In this document: piece by piece, positions 41,529-52,481 of the stretch
How the letters are laid out: each line of letters starts with the position of its first letter
Position numbering within the stretch: the first letter of the stretch is position 1
Assembly (NCBI GenBank): GCA_003331625.1
Contig: QOPF01000003.1
Location: forward strand, 1 to 64,000
Length of the DNA: 64,000 bases
Direction of reading: 5' to 3'
From: Gammaproteobacteria bacterium
GTDB lineage: Bacteria; Pseudomonadota; Gammaproteobacteria; Magnimaribacterales; AG-339-G14
Notes under the pieces: generated by a model
What the model was told of the DNA's origin: nothing
Databases searched by the model: none
The model's input: the letters and a program-made list of their open reading frames with translations, nothing else
Program-made: the position numbers and the translations under genes

Positions 41529-43124
41529 TTAAATCAAAACCTTTTGATGATTTATCCTAAATGAAATTGGTTCTAGATTTGTGTAGTTTTTTGATTTAAC
41601 AGATGAGACGTACTTGAATTTTACATCAACGTAATCTGAATATATTTCGAGTTCTACATACCCTTTATTTTTTCCATCTGTCCAGACAAGATCTTTGTTA
41701 GATTCAATAGATGATTTATCGATAGCATCAGTAAATTGTCCAAAAGTATCTATAAAATTTGGCGAGGTTATTGAAGGAGCACCTATTTCAATACCTTTGA
41801 AATTTTTTTCTTTATCGAACAAATTTGAAATCCAAGAATTATGAGAATCTCCTGCAAGAACAAGATTAGATTGAGAGTTGTTTATGGCCTTATAAAACTT
41901 TTCTCTATCTTTGGGATATCCATCCCAAGAATCAGTGTTGTAGGGAATATTCTTACCAGCCAATGATAAATATTTGTGTAAAAATTTTGGAAAATTTTCC
42001 TTATCTGCAGCTTTTAAAATATGAGGTAAGTATTTTGGTCCAATTAAAATTTGTTGGCCAAATATAGACCACTTAAAAGATTTATTAACTTTTGACCTTA
42101 TCCAGTTAAATTGTTCCTTGCCGAGTAATTTTCTTGGCTTATTAAGATCTTTTAAAAAATTTACTTGGTCAAAAGAATTTTCTTTAAAATAATTTTCTAT
42201 ATCTAATTGTTTGTTTCTTTCATATGATCTCGTATCTAACATCATAAGATTGATAAGATTTCCTACTTTGAAATTACGCCATATTTTGTCTTTACGACCC
42301 TTTTCACGAATTGGCATCCATTCATAATATGCCTGCAGCGCATTTTTTTTTCTCTTTGCGAAAGACCCTTCTTCATATGAATGGTTTTGAGCACCCTTCT
42401 TCCAACTATCATTTGTGAACTCATGATCATCCCAAACCGAAATCATAGGTTTTCTTTGATGTAATAGTTTTAGATCGGCATCAGATCTATATGTTGCGTA
42501 CCTTTTTCTATAATCATCTAGTGATAGCATTTCATGCCTGGGGTTTACTATCCTGCCCATTTTTTCTGCATCCTTTGAACCATATCCTCCATGACCATAC
42601 TCATAAAGGTAATCTCCAAGATGCAGAACTAGATTAATTTTTTCATTATTAGCTATTTCTTTATAAGCATTAAAATATCCTGCTGGATAGTTTGAGCAAC
42701 TGCAAAAAGCAATATTAAAGTTTGTTGGATTTTCTATAGGTAAAGTTGATGTCGTTCCAATTTCTGAATTTTTTCCATCAGCCAAGAATCGATAGTAAAG
42801 TTTTTTACCGTTATATTGCCTAGGAATTTTTGCATCAACTTTGACAGTATAATCGTTTTTTGAATTTGTTCTTGCATGACCAAAAGTAACCAAATTTGAA
42901 AAATTACTTAAAGTAGATACTTCCCATCTAACTCTAATTTCGGGATTGCCTATTGGTAGAATTTTTGTCCATAAAATAACGTTAGTGTTGGTCGGATCGC
43001 CACTTGCAACTCCATATTTAAAAGATATAACAGTATCTTTTTTAAAGGATGGAAAAATACGTAAGGGTAAAAATAATAAAAGTAACGCTAAGCTCTTTAA
43101 AAATTTTCTTCTGTATCTATTCAC
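41529..43124 (-). CDS. phoD: PhoD-family alkaline phosphatase, Tat signal
   Basis: Twin-arginine RRKFLK plus hydrophobic run; GVASGDPTNTNVILWT, HLGDYLYEYG, SVWDDHEFTNDSW. Confidence 0.88.
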   Translation of the reverse strand: MNRYRRKFLKSLALLLLFLPLRIFPSFKKDTVISFKYGVASGDPTNTNVILWTKILPIGNPEIRVRWEVSTLSNFSNLVTFGHARTNSKNDYTVKVDAKIPRQYNGKKLYYRFLADGKNSEIGTTSTLPIENPTNFNIAFCSCSNYPAGYFNAYKEIANNEKINLVLHLGDYLYEYGHGGYGSKDAEKMGRIVNPRHEMLSLDDYRKRYATYRSDADLKLLHQRKPMISVWDDHEFTNDSWKKGAQNHSYEEGSFAKRKKNALQAYYEWMPIREKGRKDKIWRNFKVGNLINLMMLDTRSYERNKQLDIENYFKENSFDQVNFLKDLNKPRKLLGKEQFNWIRSKVNKSFKWSIFGQQILIGPKYLPHILKAADKENFPKFLHKYLSLAGKNIPYNTDSWDGYPKDREKFYKAINNSQSNLVLAGDSHNSWISNLFDKEKNFKGIEIGAPSITSPNFIDTFGQFTDAIDKSSIESNKDLVWTDGKNKGYVELEIYSDYVDVKFKYVSSVKSKNYTNLEPISFRINHQKVLI

Positions 43125-43170
43125 TAAACAAATTTAGCATTAATAAATGTTTTTGGATAAGAGATTTTTT

Positions 43171-43246
43171 TGGTGGGCGACACAGGACTTGAACCTGTAA
43201 CTTCCACCTTGTAAGGGTGGCACTCTACCAATTGAGTTAGTCGCCC
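43171..43246 (-). tRNA. tRNA-Val(TAC), CCA encoded
   Basis: GGGCGACTAACTC...CCACC CTTACAA GGTGG...GGTTCAAGTCC...GTCGCCCACCA. Confidence 0.95.
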
Positions 43247-43257
43247 GAGGAAAAAGT

Positions 43258-43263
43258 ATTATA
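43258..43263 (-). promoter_or_regulatory. -10 box (TATAAT) upstream of tRNA-Val
   Basis: Exact TATAAT on minus strand 11 nt before the tRNA 5' end. Confidence 0.5.
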
Positions 43264-43328
43264 CCCAAATTGAATTTAATCAAAATGGACATTGAGAAGA
43301 AATTAGTGCATATTTTTTTTAACTAATT

Positions 43329-44960
43329 ATGAAACAACTAGAATCACAACCTTTTCAATCCAAGCTTGACTTGAATTCTGAAGAATTCAAAAAAAATAAA
43401 GATTCTATGTTAAGTATGATTTCTGAGCTTGATGAACTTCTAGATGAAGCAGAAGCTGGTGGTGGTCCAGATCATCATAAGAGACTTGCTGCCCGTGGAA
43501 AACTTCCTGTAAGAGAAAGAGTTTTTCATTTTTTAGATCCAGACAGTCCTTTTTTAGAAATAAGCGGTTTAGCTGCCTATAAATCTGAATATCCTGTTGG
43601 CGGAGGAGCATTTGCAGGTATTGGAGTATCCTCTGGAATTGAGTGTGTAATTTTTGCTAATGACCCCACTGTTCTAGCTGGCGCTATGCATTTTTATTCT
43701 GTAAAAAAATGGATGAGATGTATGCAGATTGCTAGAGACTGTCGAATTCCATTTATTCAGTTTGTTGAGTCTGCAGGTGGAGATTTAAGACCAAGAGCAG
43801 GAGCCTCTGTTGGAGGCGTCGGACATTTTGCTGAATCAGGAAGACAATTTTATGAAATTACTGAACTCTCAAAATTAAATATTCCAACTGTTACTGTTGC
43901 TTTTGGAACAGCAACAGCAGGTGGAGCTTATCAACCTGGTATGTCTGACTATAATATCTTTGTAAAGAATCAAGCAGATGTGGCACTTGCAGGGCCACCG
44001 TTAGTACAAATGGCAACAGGTGAAATTTCCTCGAGGGAGGATATTGGTGGAGCAAAAATGCATGCTGAAAAATCAGGTTTAGCGGAATATTTAGCTGAAG
44101 ATGATTTAGACGGAATTAGAATTGCCCGAGAAGTGATGTCGCATTTGAATTGGAATAAACATGGCGATGGCCCAAGATTTTTAATTGATCCTCCCTTGTA
44201 CAATCAAGATGATCTTCTCGGAATAATTGAGCCGGGTCTTAAAACACCTTTTGACATTAGAGAGATTATTGGTCGTATTTCTGACGGTTCAAAATTTGAA
44301 GAATTCAAACCCCTTTTTGGTCCAACAATAATTTGTGGATTTATTTCAATACATGGTTATCCAGTCGGAGTATTAGGGAATAATGGAATGCTTTTTCCAG
44401 ATGCTTCGCAGAAAGCTGCTCACTTTATTCAACTTTGTAATAAAAGAAATCTTCCTTTAATTTTTCTTCAAAATATTACTGGCTTCATGGTTGGAAAAGA
44501 TTACGAACAAGATGGTTCCATAAAAAAAGGAGCTCAAATGTTAAATGCTGTATCGAATTCCAACGTACCGCATTTGACTGTAATTGTTGGAAATTCTTAT
44601 GGAGCAGGGACATACGCAATGTCTGGAAGAGAATTTGGAAATTCATTTACCTTTATTTGGCCAACAGCAAAAATTGCAGTAATGGGTGGTGAAGTGATTG
44701 CTGGAGTAATGTCAATTGTTAGAAGAGGACAGGCAGCTAGAAAAGGTATCAAATTTAATGAAAAAGAAGATGCTGAAATTGTAAAAAATCAGCAAATTTC
44801 ACACGATAAAGGATCAAAAGCACTTAGAGCAACGAGTGTAATAAGTGATGATGGCATCATTGATCCAAGAGATACAAGAAGTGTTCTGGGGATGTGTCTT
44901 TCTATAGTAAATAATAAAGAAATTAAAGGCTCAGACGGCTTTGGAGTTTTTAGGCTGTGA
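43329..44960 (+). CDS. acyl-CoA carboxylase carboxyltransferase (beta) subunit
   Basis: GGGAFAGIGVSSGIECV; GTATAGGAYQPGMSDYNIFV; NITGFMVGKDYE; MCC/GCC-like. Confidence 0.9.
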   Translation: MKQLESQPFQSKLDLNSEEFKKNKDSMLSMISELDELLDEAEAGGGPDHHKRLAARGKLPVRERVFHFLDPDSPFLEISGLAAYKSEYPVGGGAFAGIGVSSGIECVIFANDPTVLAGAMHFYSVKKWMRCMQIARDCRIPFIQFVESAGGDLRPRAGASVGGVGHFAESGRQFYEITELSKLNIPTVTVAFGTATAGGAYQPGMSDYNIFVKNQADVALAGPPLVQMATGEISSREDIGGAKMHAEKSGLAEYLAEDDLDGIRIAREVMSHLNWNKHGDGPRFLIDPPLYNQDDLLGIIEPGLKTPFDIREIIGRISDGSKFEEFKPLFGPTIICGFISIHGYPVGVLGNNGMLFPDASQKAAHFIQLCNKRNLPLIFLQNITGFMVGKDYEQDGSIKKGAQMLNAVSNSNVPHLTVIVGNSYGAGTYAMSGREFGNSFTFIWPTAKIAVMGGEVIAGVMSIVRRGQAARKGIKFNEKEDAEIVKNQQISHDKGSKALRATSVISDDGIIDPRDTRSVLGMCLSIVNNKEIKGSDGFGVFRL

Positions 44961-46876
44961 TTATACGAAAACTACTTATTTCTAACAGAGGAGAAATAGC
45001 CAGTAGGATTATAAGAAGTGCACACGATATGGGTATTAGCTGTGTAGCTATATATACAGAAGCAGACACAAATACTCCTTACGTAAGAGAAGCAGATCAA
45101 GCATTCAAACTAAGTGATACTTATTTAAACGCAAAAGAAATTTTAGAGATTGCAAAAAAAAATGACGTAGATGCAATACATCCTGGTTATGGCTTTTTAT
45201 CTGAGAACGCAAATTTTGCTAATAGCGTTAAAAAGGCCGGAATTAAATGGGTTGGGCCTTCAGCAAATGCAATTAAAAAAATGGGAGACAAACTTACAGC
45301 TAAAACCTTAGCTGAAAAAGTCGGAGTTCCTACTTTGCCTATGGGAACTTCTTCAAAAGATGCAAAAAACATAGGTTATCCAATTTTAGTTAAAGCTGCG
45401 GCAGGCGGTGGTGGAAAAGGCATGCGTATTGTTGAAGACGCTAAAGATCTCAAAGAGTCAATTGCCTCTGCAGAACGTGAGGCTGAAGGAGGTTTTGGAG
45501 ATAAAAGAGTTTTCCTTGAAAGATATATTGAAAGATCAAGGCATATTGAGGTACAAATTCTTGGAGATTCACATGGAAATCTTGTGCATTTAGGTGAAAG
45601 AGAATGTTCAATTCAAAGAAGACATCAAAAAATTATTGAAGAGTCCCCTTCTCCAATGGTAAGTGATTCTATGCGTCGCGAAATGGGAGCAGCAGCTTTG
45701 AAATTAGCTTCAAAATTAAAATATGAATCCGCAGGAACAGTAGAATTTTTAGTCGACGAAAAAACCAAAGAATTTTGGTTTTTAGAAGTTAATACAAGAT
45801 TGCAAGTTGAGCATCCAGTTACGGAAGAAGTTACGGGTATTGACCTTGTAAAAGAACAATTGAGAATAGCTGATGGTGAAGAGCTAGGATTTGATCAATC
45901 TGATGTAGATTGGTTTGGAAGCTCCATTGAAGTAAGACTTTATGCTGAAGATCCAGGAAATGATTTTTTACCAGTTACAGGAAAACTAATAAGATTTGAA
46001 CCTGCTAATAATCCCGTGGTGAGATGGGATGTAGGTATTGAGACAGGTTCAATAATTACTTCTGACTTTGATCCTATGCTTGCCAAAGTAATATCATATG
46101 GAGAGACAAGAATAGAAGCTGCTAACAAACTTGTCTTAGCTCTTAAAAATAGTCATTTTGGAGGTATGAAAACTAATAGAGAGTTTTTAATATCAATACT
46201 TGAATCAAAAGAATTTTTAAAAGGGGCAACAACGACTGACTTTATAAAAAAAGTTAAATTAAATACTGAATTAGGTCTTTCTGAAGATGAAATAAATGAT
46301 TATGCCAAGTTAGCAGCTCTTTGGATTCAAGGAAAAAATAGAAATGAAGCTTCAGTATTAACTAATATGGAATCTGGATGGAATAATGCCAGACTGCCCT
46401 TCCAGGAAGTAAAGCTAAAGATGAATGAATTAGAAACTTCAATAAAATATAAAAATACTAGAAATAATATTTTTAAATTTTCTGATAAAAAAAATGGAGT
46501 AGTTTTTGAATGGAAAAACAATTTCATTGATGCTGAAATTTCTGGATCTCGTTATAGATCTAAAGTATCCAAGGATAAAGATCTATTATTGCTGCACACT
46601 TATAAAGGCGATGTTCTATTTAAAATTTTGCCTAAGTTTAAAATTCAAGAGATAGGAATAGTGGAAGGAGGATTGAATGCTCCCATGCCTGGAAAAGTTG
46701 TAGAGGTCAAAATCAAAAAAGGATCTTCCGTAAAAAAAGGAGATACTTTGGTTATTCTTGAAGCAATGAAAATGGAACATAAAGTTAGCGCTCCTGCAAA
46801 TGGAAAAATTTCAAAAGTACTCATTTCTCAGGGAGACCAAGTAGAAAATGGTCAAACTTTAATTGTCTTAGATTAA
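44957..46876 (+). CDS. acyl-CoA carboxylase biotin-containing (alpha) subunit
   Basis: ISNRGEIASRIIRSA; VKAAAGGGGKGMRIV; biotinyl motif EAMKMEHKV; GTG start overlapping the beta-subunit stop. Confidence 0.93.
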   Translation: MIIRKLLISNRGEIASRIIRSAHDMGISCVAIYTEADTNTPYVREADQAFKLSDTYLNAKEILEIAKKNDVDAIHPGYGFLSENANFANSVKKAGIKWVGPSANAIKKMGDKLTAKTLAEKVGVPTLPMGTSSKDAKNIGYPILVKAAAGGGGKGMRIVEDAKDLKESIASAEREAEGGFGDKRVFLERYIERSRHIEVQILGDSHGNLVHLGERECSIQRRHQKIIEESPSPMVSDSMRREMGAAALKLASKLKYESAGTVEFLVDEKTKEFWFLEVNTRLQVEHPVTEEVTGIDLVKEQLRIADGEELGFDQSDVDWFGSSIEVRLYAEDPGNDFLPVTGKLIRFEPANNPVVRWDVGIETGSIITSDFDPMLAKVISYGETRIEAANKLVLALKNSHFGGMKTNREFLISILESKEFLKGATTTDFIKKVKLNTELGLSEDEINDYAKLAALWIQGKNRNEASVLTNMESGWNNARLPFQEVKLKMNELETSIKYKNTRNNIFKFSDKKNGVVFEWKNNFIDAEISGSRYRSKVSKDKDLLLLHTYKGDVLFKILPKFKIQEIGIVEGGLNAPMPGKVVEVKIKKGSSVKKGDTLVILEAMKMEHKVSAPANGKISKVLISQGDQVENGQTLIVLD

Positions 46877-47664
46877 TCCCATTTAGGTTTTCTTTTTTCT
46901 AAAAAAGCAGCAATTCCCTCTTGAGCATCTGGACCAGCAAATGTTTCAGCGCTTTTTTTTCCAAGGTATGGAAGGGCTTCATCAAAATTCATATCATCTT
47001 GAATGACATATGCTTCAAGACCAAATTGCATGGTACCAGGAGCTAGATTAGCTAAATCATTTGCTAACTTGTTAACTGCTTCATCCAACATGTCGATTGA
47101 AACTGATTCATTTATTAGTCCCCATTCCTGCGCTTTTTTAGCATCGATTGCTTGTCCGCGCATACAAAAATCTAAACCAGCCCTTTTTGGCATCACTCTA
47201 AATAGCCCAGCCATAACCATATGAGGCCAAACTCCTCTTAAAATTTCAGGAGCTGAAAACTTTGCATTCTCAACAGCAATGGCGTGGGTACAATTTGTAA
47301 CCATAAGAAGTGCTCCGGCATGAACTGATCCTTGAATCTTACAGATGACTGGCTTATAGAGGTGCCTGATTGATAGACTTATATCGTCTGATCCTTCTAT
47401 TTTAGGAACGTCTGATTCTATTTGCTTTCTATTTAAGTCAGCTCCAGCACAAAAGACATCTCCCTCTGCGCCAATTACTACAACTCTAATGCTTCTCTCT
47501 TGTTTTGCATAAGCAAGAGCATAATTAATTTCATTCATCATGACATTGTTGAGCGCGTTTTTCTTTTCTGGCCTATTTAAAGTAATGGTCAATATATGAT
47601 CAGAGATATTGATTTTTGTAGCTTGGAAGTTTAGGTTCTCTAAAGAGAGTTTTTTAGTATTCAT
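46873..47664 (-). CDS. enoyl-CoA hydratase/isomerase family protein
   Basis: ITLNRPEKKNALN; GAEGDVFCAGADL. Confidence 0.9.
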   Translation of the reverse strand: MNTKKLSLENLNFQATKINISDHILTITLNRPEKKNALNNVMMNEINYALAYAKQERSIRVVVIGAEGDVFCAGADLNRKQIESDVPKIEGSDDISLSIRHLYKPVICKIQGSVHAGALLMVTNCTHAIAVENAKFSAPEILRGVWPHMVMAGLFRVMPKRAGLDFCMRGQAIDAKKAQEWGLINESVSIDMLDEAVNKLANDLANLAPGTMQFGLEAYVIQDDMNFDEALPYLGKKSAETFAGPDAQEGIAAFLEKRKPKWD

Positions 47665-47670
47665 TTTTAT

Positions 47671-49434
47671 TTATCCTAAAATAGTTTTTGGTATGGATAT
47701 CTTTTTCGCTCTTAAGTACTCGCCCAAAGACTTTGCTTGGCCATCCATTCTCGTTGAAGAGGAGACTCCATCTTGTAAAATTCCATGAATATAAAAGTTT
47801 AAAGATAAAATATTTGGTAAATCAAATCTATCAATTTCAAAAGGTTCTAGGTCTGGGAGTAATTCTTTAAGTTTTTTTACAGTTAAAAAATCATATAAAA
47901 ATCCATAAGTATCAATATTTTTGCTCCATACTCCAAGATTTGCGCAACCGCCTTTGTCTCCTGATCTTGTACCAAAAATTTCACCAAAAAATATCTCTTT
48001 ATCTGGTTTCTCAGTTATTTTCTTTACTTCGGTTGGTTCTTTTTGATAATAAACTTCTTCAAAATCTAATTGACTAGTCGGGAGGATCTCTAAAACTTTA
48101 CCGTCAACGAATATCTTTTCTTTTATATGCTTACTATCAACTAAAGCTGGCCAGTACTCTATGTAAGGACCATTTGGAACAACTCCACTTCTTCCCGTCC
48201 ATCCAGGAAAGTTAGCAAGAGCTAATTCTATAATTTTTGCGCTAAATAGCCGACCTACCAAATCAGAATCCTTTGACATTACATCAATTCTCAAAAAAGC
48301 TTGAGCTTGTTCGTTTGTTTCAGGATTTTCTTTATCCGTTCTATGAAGTTGTATATCAACTTTATCAAATTGATCTTTTCCTCCTACTGATTCAAAAATA
48401 GTTTCTGAAATTAAATTAGCTTTTTCTTCAATATCTAAACCTGTAATAAGTAATTCTGTACCATTTCTAAATCCACCAGCTAAATTAATACAAACTTTAT
48501 GATTTTTTGGAGGACTACTTCCTCTACATCCAGAGACATAAACTCTATCTTCTGACTCTTGCTCTATTTTTAGGGTATCGAAATGTGAAATGACATCTGG
48601 GTTTGCATATGCAGGCGAGCCAATTTCATATAGTAATTGGGCTGTAACAGTTCCCACAGAAACCAAACCTCCTGTGCCGGGGTGTTTTGTAACTACAAAA
48701 CTTCCATCTTCATTAATTTCTGCAATTGGATATCCTATATCCTTGAATGATGGTACCTCTTTAAAAAAAGCATAGTTTCCCCCAGTTGCTTGAGCTCCAC
48801 ATTCTATAATATGACCGGCTGCTAAAGCGCCTGCTAATTTATCAAAATCATTTCTTGCCCAATTAAATTTCCAAGCTGCTGGTCCTATTACTACTGCAGC
48901 ATCTGTTACTCTTGGGCAAATTACGACATCTGCCCCTTCATCCAGAGCCTCTTTTATTCCCCAAGCTCCTAAGTAAGCATTAGCAGTCAAAGGTTTTTTT
49001 TCATATGAGAACAAATCATTTTTTTTATCTATATTTTTTAGTAATTCTCCTGCCGAAGAAAGTTCTTCAAGCCTTGGCATAAGGTCATCGCCTTCTATGT
49101 AAGCTACTTTTAAATTTAAATTTAGTTCTTTAATTATTTTTTCTACTTCTTTAGCCATTGAAGCGGGATTAAGTCCTCCGGCATTGGAAACTATTTTAAT
49201 TTTTTTATCTTCACAAAGTTTTGCCACTTCCTTGAATTGTTTTAAAAAAGTTCCAACGTAACCAAAATCCTCGCCTCTTTTTAACTTTTGATTGTATAAA
49301 ATTGTCATGGTTAATTCGGCTAAATAATCTCCTGTAAGGACATCAATAGGACCCCCTTCAACCATTTTTCTTGCTATGGAAAGATTATCTCCATAAAAAC
49401 CACTACAGTTAGCTATTTTGATATTTTGTGTCAT
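47671..49434 (-). CDS. acyclic terpene utilization AtuA family (DUF1446) protein
   Basis: IANCSGFYGDNLSIARKMVEGGPIDVLTGDYLAELTM; start corrected to MTQNIKI. Confidence 0.8.
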   Translation of the reverse strand: MTQNIKIANCSGFYGDNLSIARKMVEGGPIDVLTGDYLAELTMTILYNQKLKRGEDFGYVGTFLKQFKEVAKLCEDKKIKIVSNAGGLNPASMAKEVEKIIKELNLNLKVAYIEGDDLMPRLEELSSAGELLKNIDKKNDLFSYEKKPLTANAYLGAWGIKEALDEGADVVICPRVTDAAVVIGPAAWKFNWARNDFDKLAGALAAGHIIECGAQATGGNYAFFKEVPSFKDIGYPIAEINEDGSFVVTKHPGTGGLVSVGTVTAQLLYEIGSPAYANPDVISHFDTLKIEQESEDRVYVSGCRGSSPPKNHKVCINLAGGFRNGTELLITGLDIEEKANLISETIFESVGGKDQFDKVDIQLHRTDKENPETNEQAQAFLRIDVMSKDSDLVGRLFSAKIIELALANFPGWTGRSGVVPNGPYIEYWPALVDSKHIKEKIFVDGKVLEILPTSQLDFEEVYYQKEPTEVKKITEKPDKEIFFGEIFGTRSGDKGGCANLGVWSKNIDTYGFLYDFLTVKKLKELLPDLEPFEIDRFDLPNILSLNFYIHGILQDGVSSSTRMDGQAKSLGEYLRAKKISIPKTILG

Positions 49435-50311
49435 CTTTATTTCTAATTTTTTTATCGGATATACCTGCAAGATAGATACCAACTAGAAGAATGATAGCAC
49501 CGAAAATCTGTTGATTTAAGAACATTTCTCCAAAAAAAATTATTGCTAGTAGTGCCGCAGTAAGAGGTTGTAATAAAAGAATTAAGGAAGAAAATTGAAC
49601 TCTCAATAATGATAAGCCAAAAATAATACTGCCTTGTCCGGCGATTTGAATAAATAAACCCTGAAAAATTAAATTTATCCATCCATTATAAGAATATGGA
49701 ACAAGCGCTCCTGATTCAACAAAGCTTCCTGCTAATAATGGAATACATCCAAATAAAGCAGAAAAAAACATCAAAAGAAAAATATCATATGTTTTTGAAA
49801 ATCTTTTTATAGAAATTAAATATCCTGAATAAAAAAGTGCCGCTAGCAAAGAAAGAAAATCTCCTTTAAGGCTTTGAAATTCATTTTGCTCAAAAAGAAT
49901 TAAAAAAACTCCCAACAAACAAAAAGATCCAGCAAAATAAAAAAATAAATCTAGTTTCTCTTTGAATATAAAAAATGAAATTATGGCTACATATATTGGA
50001 GCCGTATTAACAAAAAGAGATGCGTTTGCGATGGAAGTTTCATTGATTGACCAGTGCCAAAGAGTTATATCTGTTCCAAAAAAAAGACCAGGAATTGATA
50101 GATAAAAAATATCTTTTATTTTTATGTTTTTGAATTTTTTTTTAATTATGCCAAAAAGAAATAAAACAAATGTGGCTATAAGAAATCTATAAAAGCCAGT
50201 AAGAGACGGTGTTACTTCACTAGTCCGTACCAATATAGGAGCTATGCCAATAAGAAAAGCACCTATACTTGTTGATAAAATACCTATAGTTCTTAAGCTT
50301 AGAGTAGTCAT
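49409..50311 (-). CDS. EamA/DMT-family transporter
   Basis: ~10 TM, two EamA-like repeats. Confidence 0.85.
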   Translation of the reverse strand: MTTLSLRTIGILSTSIGAFLIGIAPILVRTSEVTPSLTGFYRFLIATFVLFLFGIIKKKFKNIKIKDIFYLSIPGLFFGTDITLWHWSINETSIANASLFVNTAPIYVAIISFFIFKEKLDLFFYFAGSFCLLGVFLILFEQNEFQSLKGDFLSLLAALFYSGYLISIKRFSKTYDIFLLMFFSALFGCIPLLAGSFVESGALVPYSYNGWINLIFQGLFIQIAGQGSIIFGLSLLRVQFSSLILLLQPLTAALLAIIFFGEMFLNQQIFGAIILLVGIYLAGISDKKIRNKDDTKYQNS

Positions 50312-50341
50312 AATAATTTGAAGTAAAGATATACTGTATCA

Positions 50342-51700
50342 ATGTTGAATAAAGAGCAAAAAAATTCTCCAGCCATTCTTTCTGTTTCTCAATTAAATAA
50401 AAATGCGAAATTATCACTGGAAAAGAAATTTAATAATGTCTGGGTAAAAGGGGAAATTTCTGAGTTTACAAACTATAAACAGTCTGGACATTGGTATTTC
50501 ACTTTAAAGGACGAAAATGCATCCATAAACTGCGTCATGTTTAAGTTTAAGAATTCATATCTTAAAAACATTCCTGAAATAGGAGATGAAATTATTTTGA
50601 AAGGAAATATTTCTTTATTTGAAGCCCAAGGTAGATTTCAATTTATAGCAGAAGCATTAGAATATTCAGGAGAAGGAGATTTACTAAAAGCTTATGAAAA
50701 TTTAAAAAAAAAGCTTCTACTAGAAGGTCTTTTTGAAGAGAGTTTTAAAAAAGTAATCCCAAGTAAACCAATGCATATTGGTGTTGTATCTTCACCTTCT
50801 GGAGCAGTTATTCAAGATATAAGAAATATACTAGAGAGGCGAGCACCGTTATCTAAAGTGACTTTATCTCCAAGTCTTGTTCAAGGTGAAAAAGCAGATG
50901 ATCAGATAATTAAAGCGCTAGAAATGTTAACCACATTTAACGAATCTTATAAAATTGATTTAATTATAATTGCTAGGGGTGGAGGATCTCTTGAAGATCT
51001 TTGGTGCTTTAATAGTGAAAAGTTAGCGAGAAAAATTTATTCGCTAGAAATACCAATTATTAGCGCCATTGGTCATGAAACAGATTTTACTATTTGCGAC
51101 TTAGTATCAGATTTAAGAGCCCCTACTCCATCTTCTGCAGCTGAGATAATAAGTCAAGAACACTCAAATTTTTTTGATCGACTAATTGATCTTAAAAGGA
51201 ATGGATTATTTTCTCTTCAGAAAAATTTTTCGAATAAAAAAAACTTTCTTAAACAAAATCTAAACATTTTTAACAAGGTTGATCTTAATTTAGACCAAAA
51301 AAGTTTAAGACTCGACGAGAATCAAAATAGATTTACTTATTTACAAAAAGAAAACTTGAATTCAAAAAATCTTTTACTATCAAAATTTATTTTAAATTTA
51401 AAAGATAAAAATCCATTTTCTAAACTTTCGAGTCAAAAAGCGGATTTATCAAACATGGTCTTAATTTATAAAAATAGTTTTTTTACTAATTTTTCTGAAA
51501 AGAGAAATATTATTAAAACTTTGATATCTAAATTAAATGCTTTTAGTCCTTTAGCAGTCTTATCAAGAGGCTACACAGTTACAACAAAAAATGATGAACT
51601 ATTAGAAAGTTCAATATTAACAAAAGGAGATGAGATTAAAACTCGTACCGAAAAAACAATAATCTCCTCTGAGATAATTGATATCAATGAAATTGATTAA
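50342..51700 (+). CDS. xseA: exodeoxyribonuclease VII large subunit
   Basis: VWVKGEISEFTNYKQSGHWYFTLKD; RGGGSLEDLWCFN; GHETDFTICD. Confidence 0.95.
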   Translation: MLNKEQKNSPAILSVSQLNKNAKLSLEKKFNNVWVKGEISEFTNYKQSGHWYFTLKDENASINCVMFKFKNSYLKNIPEIGDEIILKGNISLFEAQGRFQFIAEALEYSGEGDLLKAYENLKKKLLLEGLFEESFKKVIPSKPMHIGVVSSPSGAVIQDIRNILERRAPLSKVTLSPSLVQGEKADDQIIKALEMLTTFNESYKIDLIIIARGGGSLEDLWCFNSEKLARKIYSLEIPIISAIGHETDFTICDLVSDLRAPTPSSAAEIISQEHSNFFDRLIDLKRNGLFSLQKNFSNKKNFLKQNLNIFNKVDLNLDQKSLRLDENQNRFTYLQKENLNSKNLLLSKFILNLKDKNPFSKLSSQKADLSNMVLIYKNSFFTNFSEKRNIIKTLISKLNAFSPLAVLSRGYTVTTKNDELLESSILTKGDEIKTRTEKTIISSEIIDINEID

Positions 51701-52481
51701 AAATACTTTTTTTATTTTTTTATCATTTTTAATAAGTTGCAGTACTTTAGAAAATCAAATGTCTCCTAAATGCTTGTATCCTAAAGAGATGTTAGAAAAA
51801 GGCGGTATTATTAACAGAGAATATACTGGCAATATAGATAAAGAACTTAATAAATATATTTGTAAAGATAATAAAAATTCCTATCTCGTATATCCCATAC
51901 CGTATGACTCACCAAGTGAGTTTTTGCTTTTAGGAAATAAGATTAGGATAAATAAAAAAAATTTTAGAGAATCTAGAATTGTAATAAAGGACAAAAAGTT
52001 TAATGAAATATCCAAGATAAACCTTAAAAGAATTAGTGAAGAAAAAAAAATATTTGATAAATACATAAAGCTAATTACAGAAAAAAAATATTTGAGTATA
52101 AATTTTAAGATGCCTTCAGAAGGAATTATTTCTAGTGAATATGGAGTGAAAAGATTTATTAATAATATTCCAAGAAATCCTCATTTAGGTTTGGATATTG
52201 CTGCAGACAAAGGAACGCTTATTGTTGCTCCAGAAAATGGAAAAATTGTATTCTCAGGGAATTTTTTTTACAGGGGAAATCTTCTTATCATCGATCATGG
52301 CAATGGAATTATCACTACCTATTCTCATTTAGATGAAATTTTAAAAATAAAAGGTGATTTTGTAAAAAGAGGACAAAAAATTGCATCCATTGGATCATCA
52401 GGTCGAGTAACCGGACCTCATTTACATTTTGAAACTATCGTATATGGAATAAAAATTAATCCTTTAATATTTTTAAAGTGA
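51687..52481 (+). CDS. M23-family peptidase, probable lipoprotein
   Basis: Lipobox LISC; PRNPHLGLDIAADKGT; GPHLHFE. Confidence 0.9.
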   Translation: MKLIKNTFFIFLSFLISCSTLENQMSPKCLYPKEMLEKGGIINREYTGNIDKELNKYICKDNKNSYLVYPIPYDSPSEFLLLGNKIRINKKNFRESRIVIKDKKFNEISKINLKRISEEKKIFDKYIKLITEKKYLSINFKMPSEGIISSEYGVKRFINNIPRNPHLGLDIAADKGTLIVAPENGKIVFSGNFFYRGNLLIIDHGNGIITTYSHLDEILKIKGDFVKRGQKIASIGSSGRVTGPHLHFETIVYGIKINPLIFLK

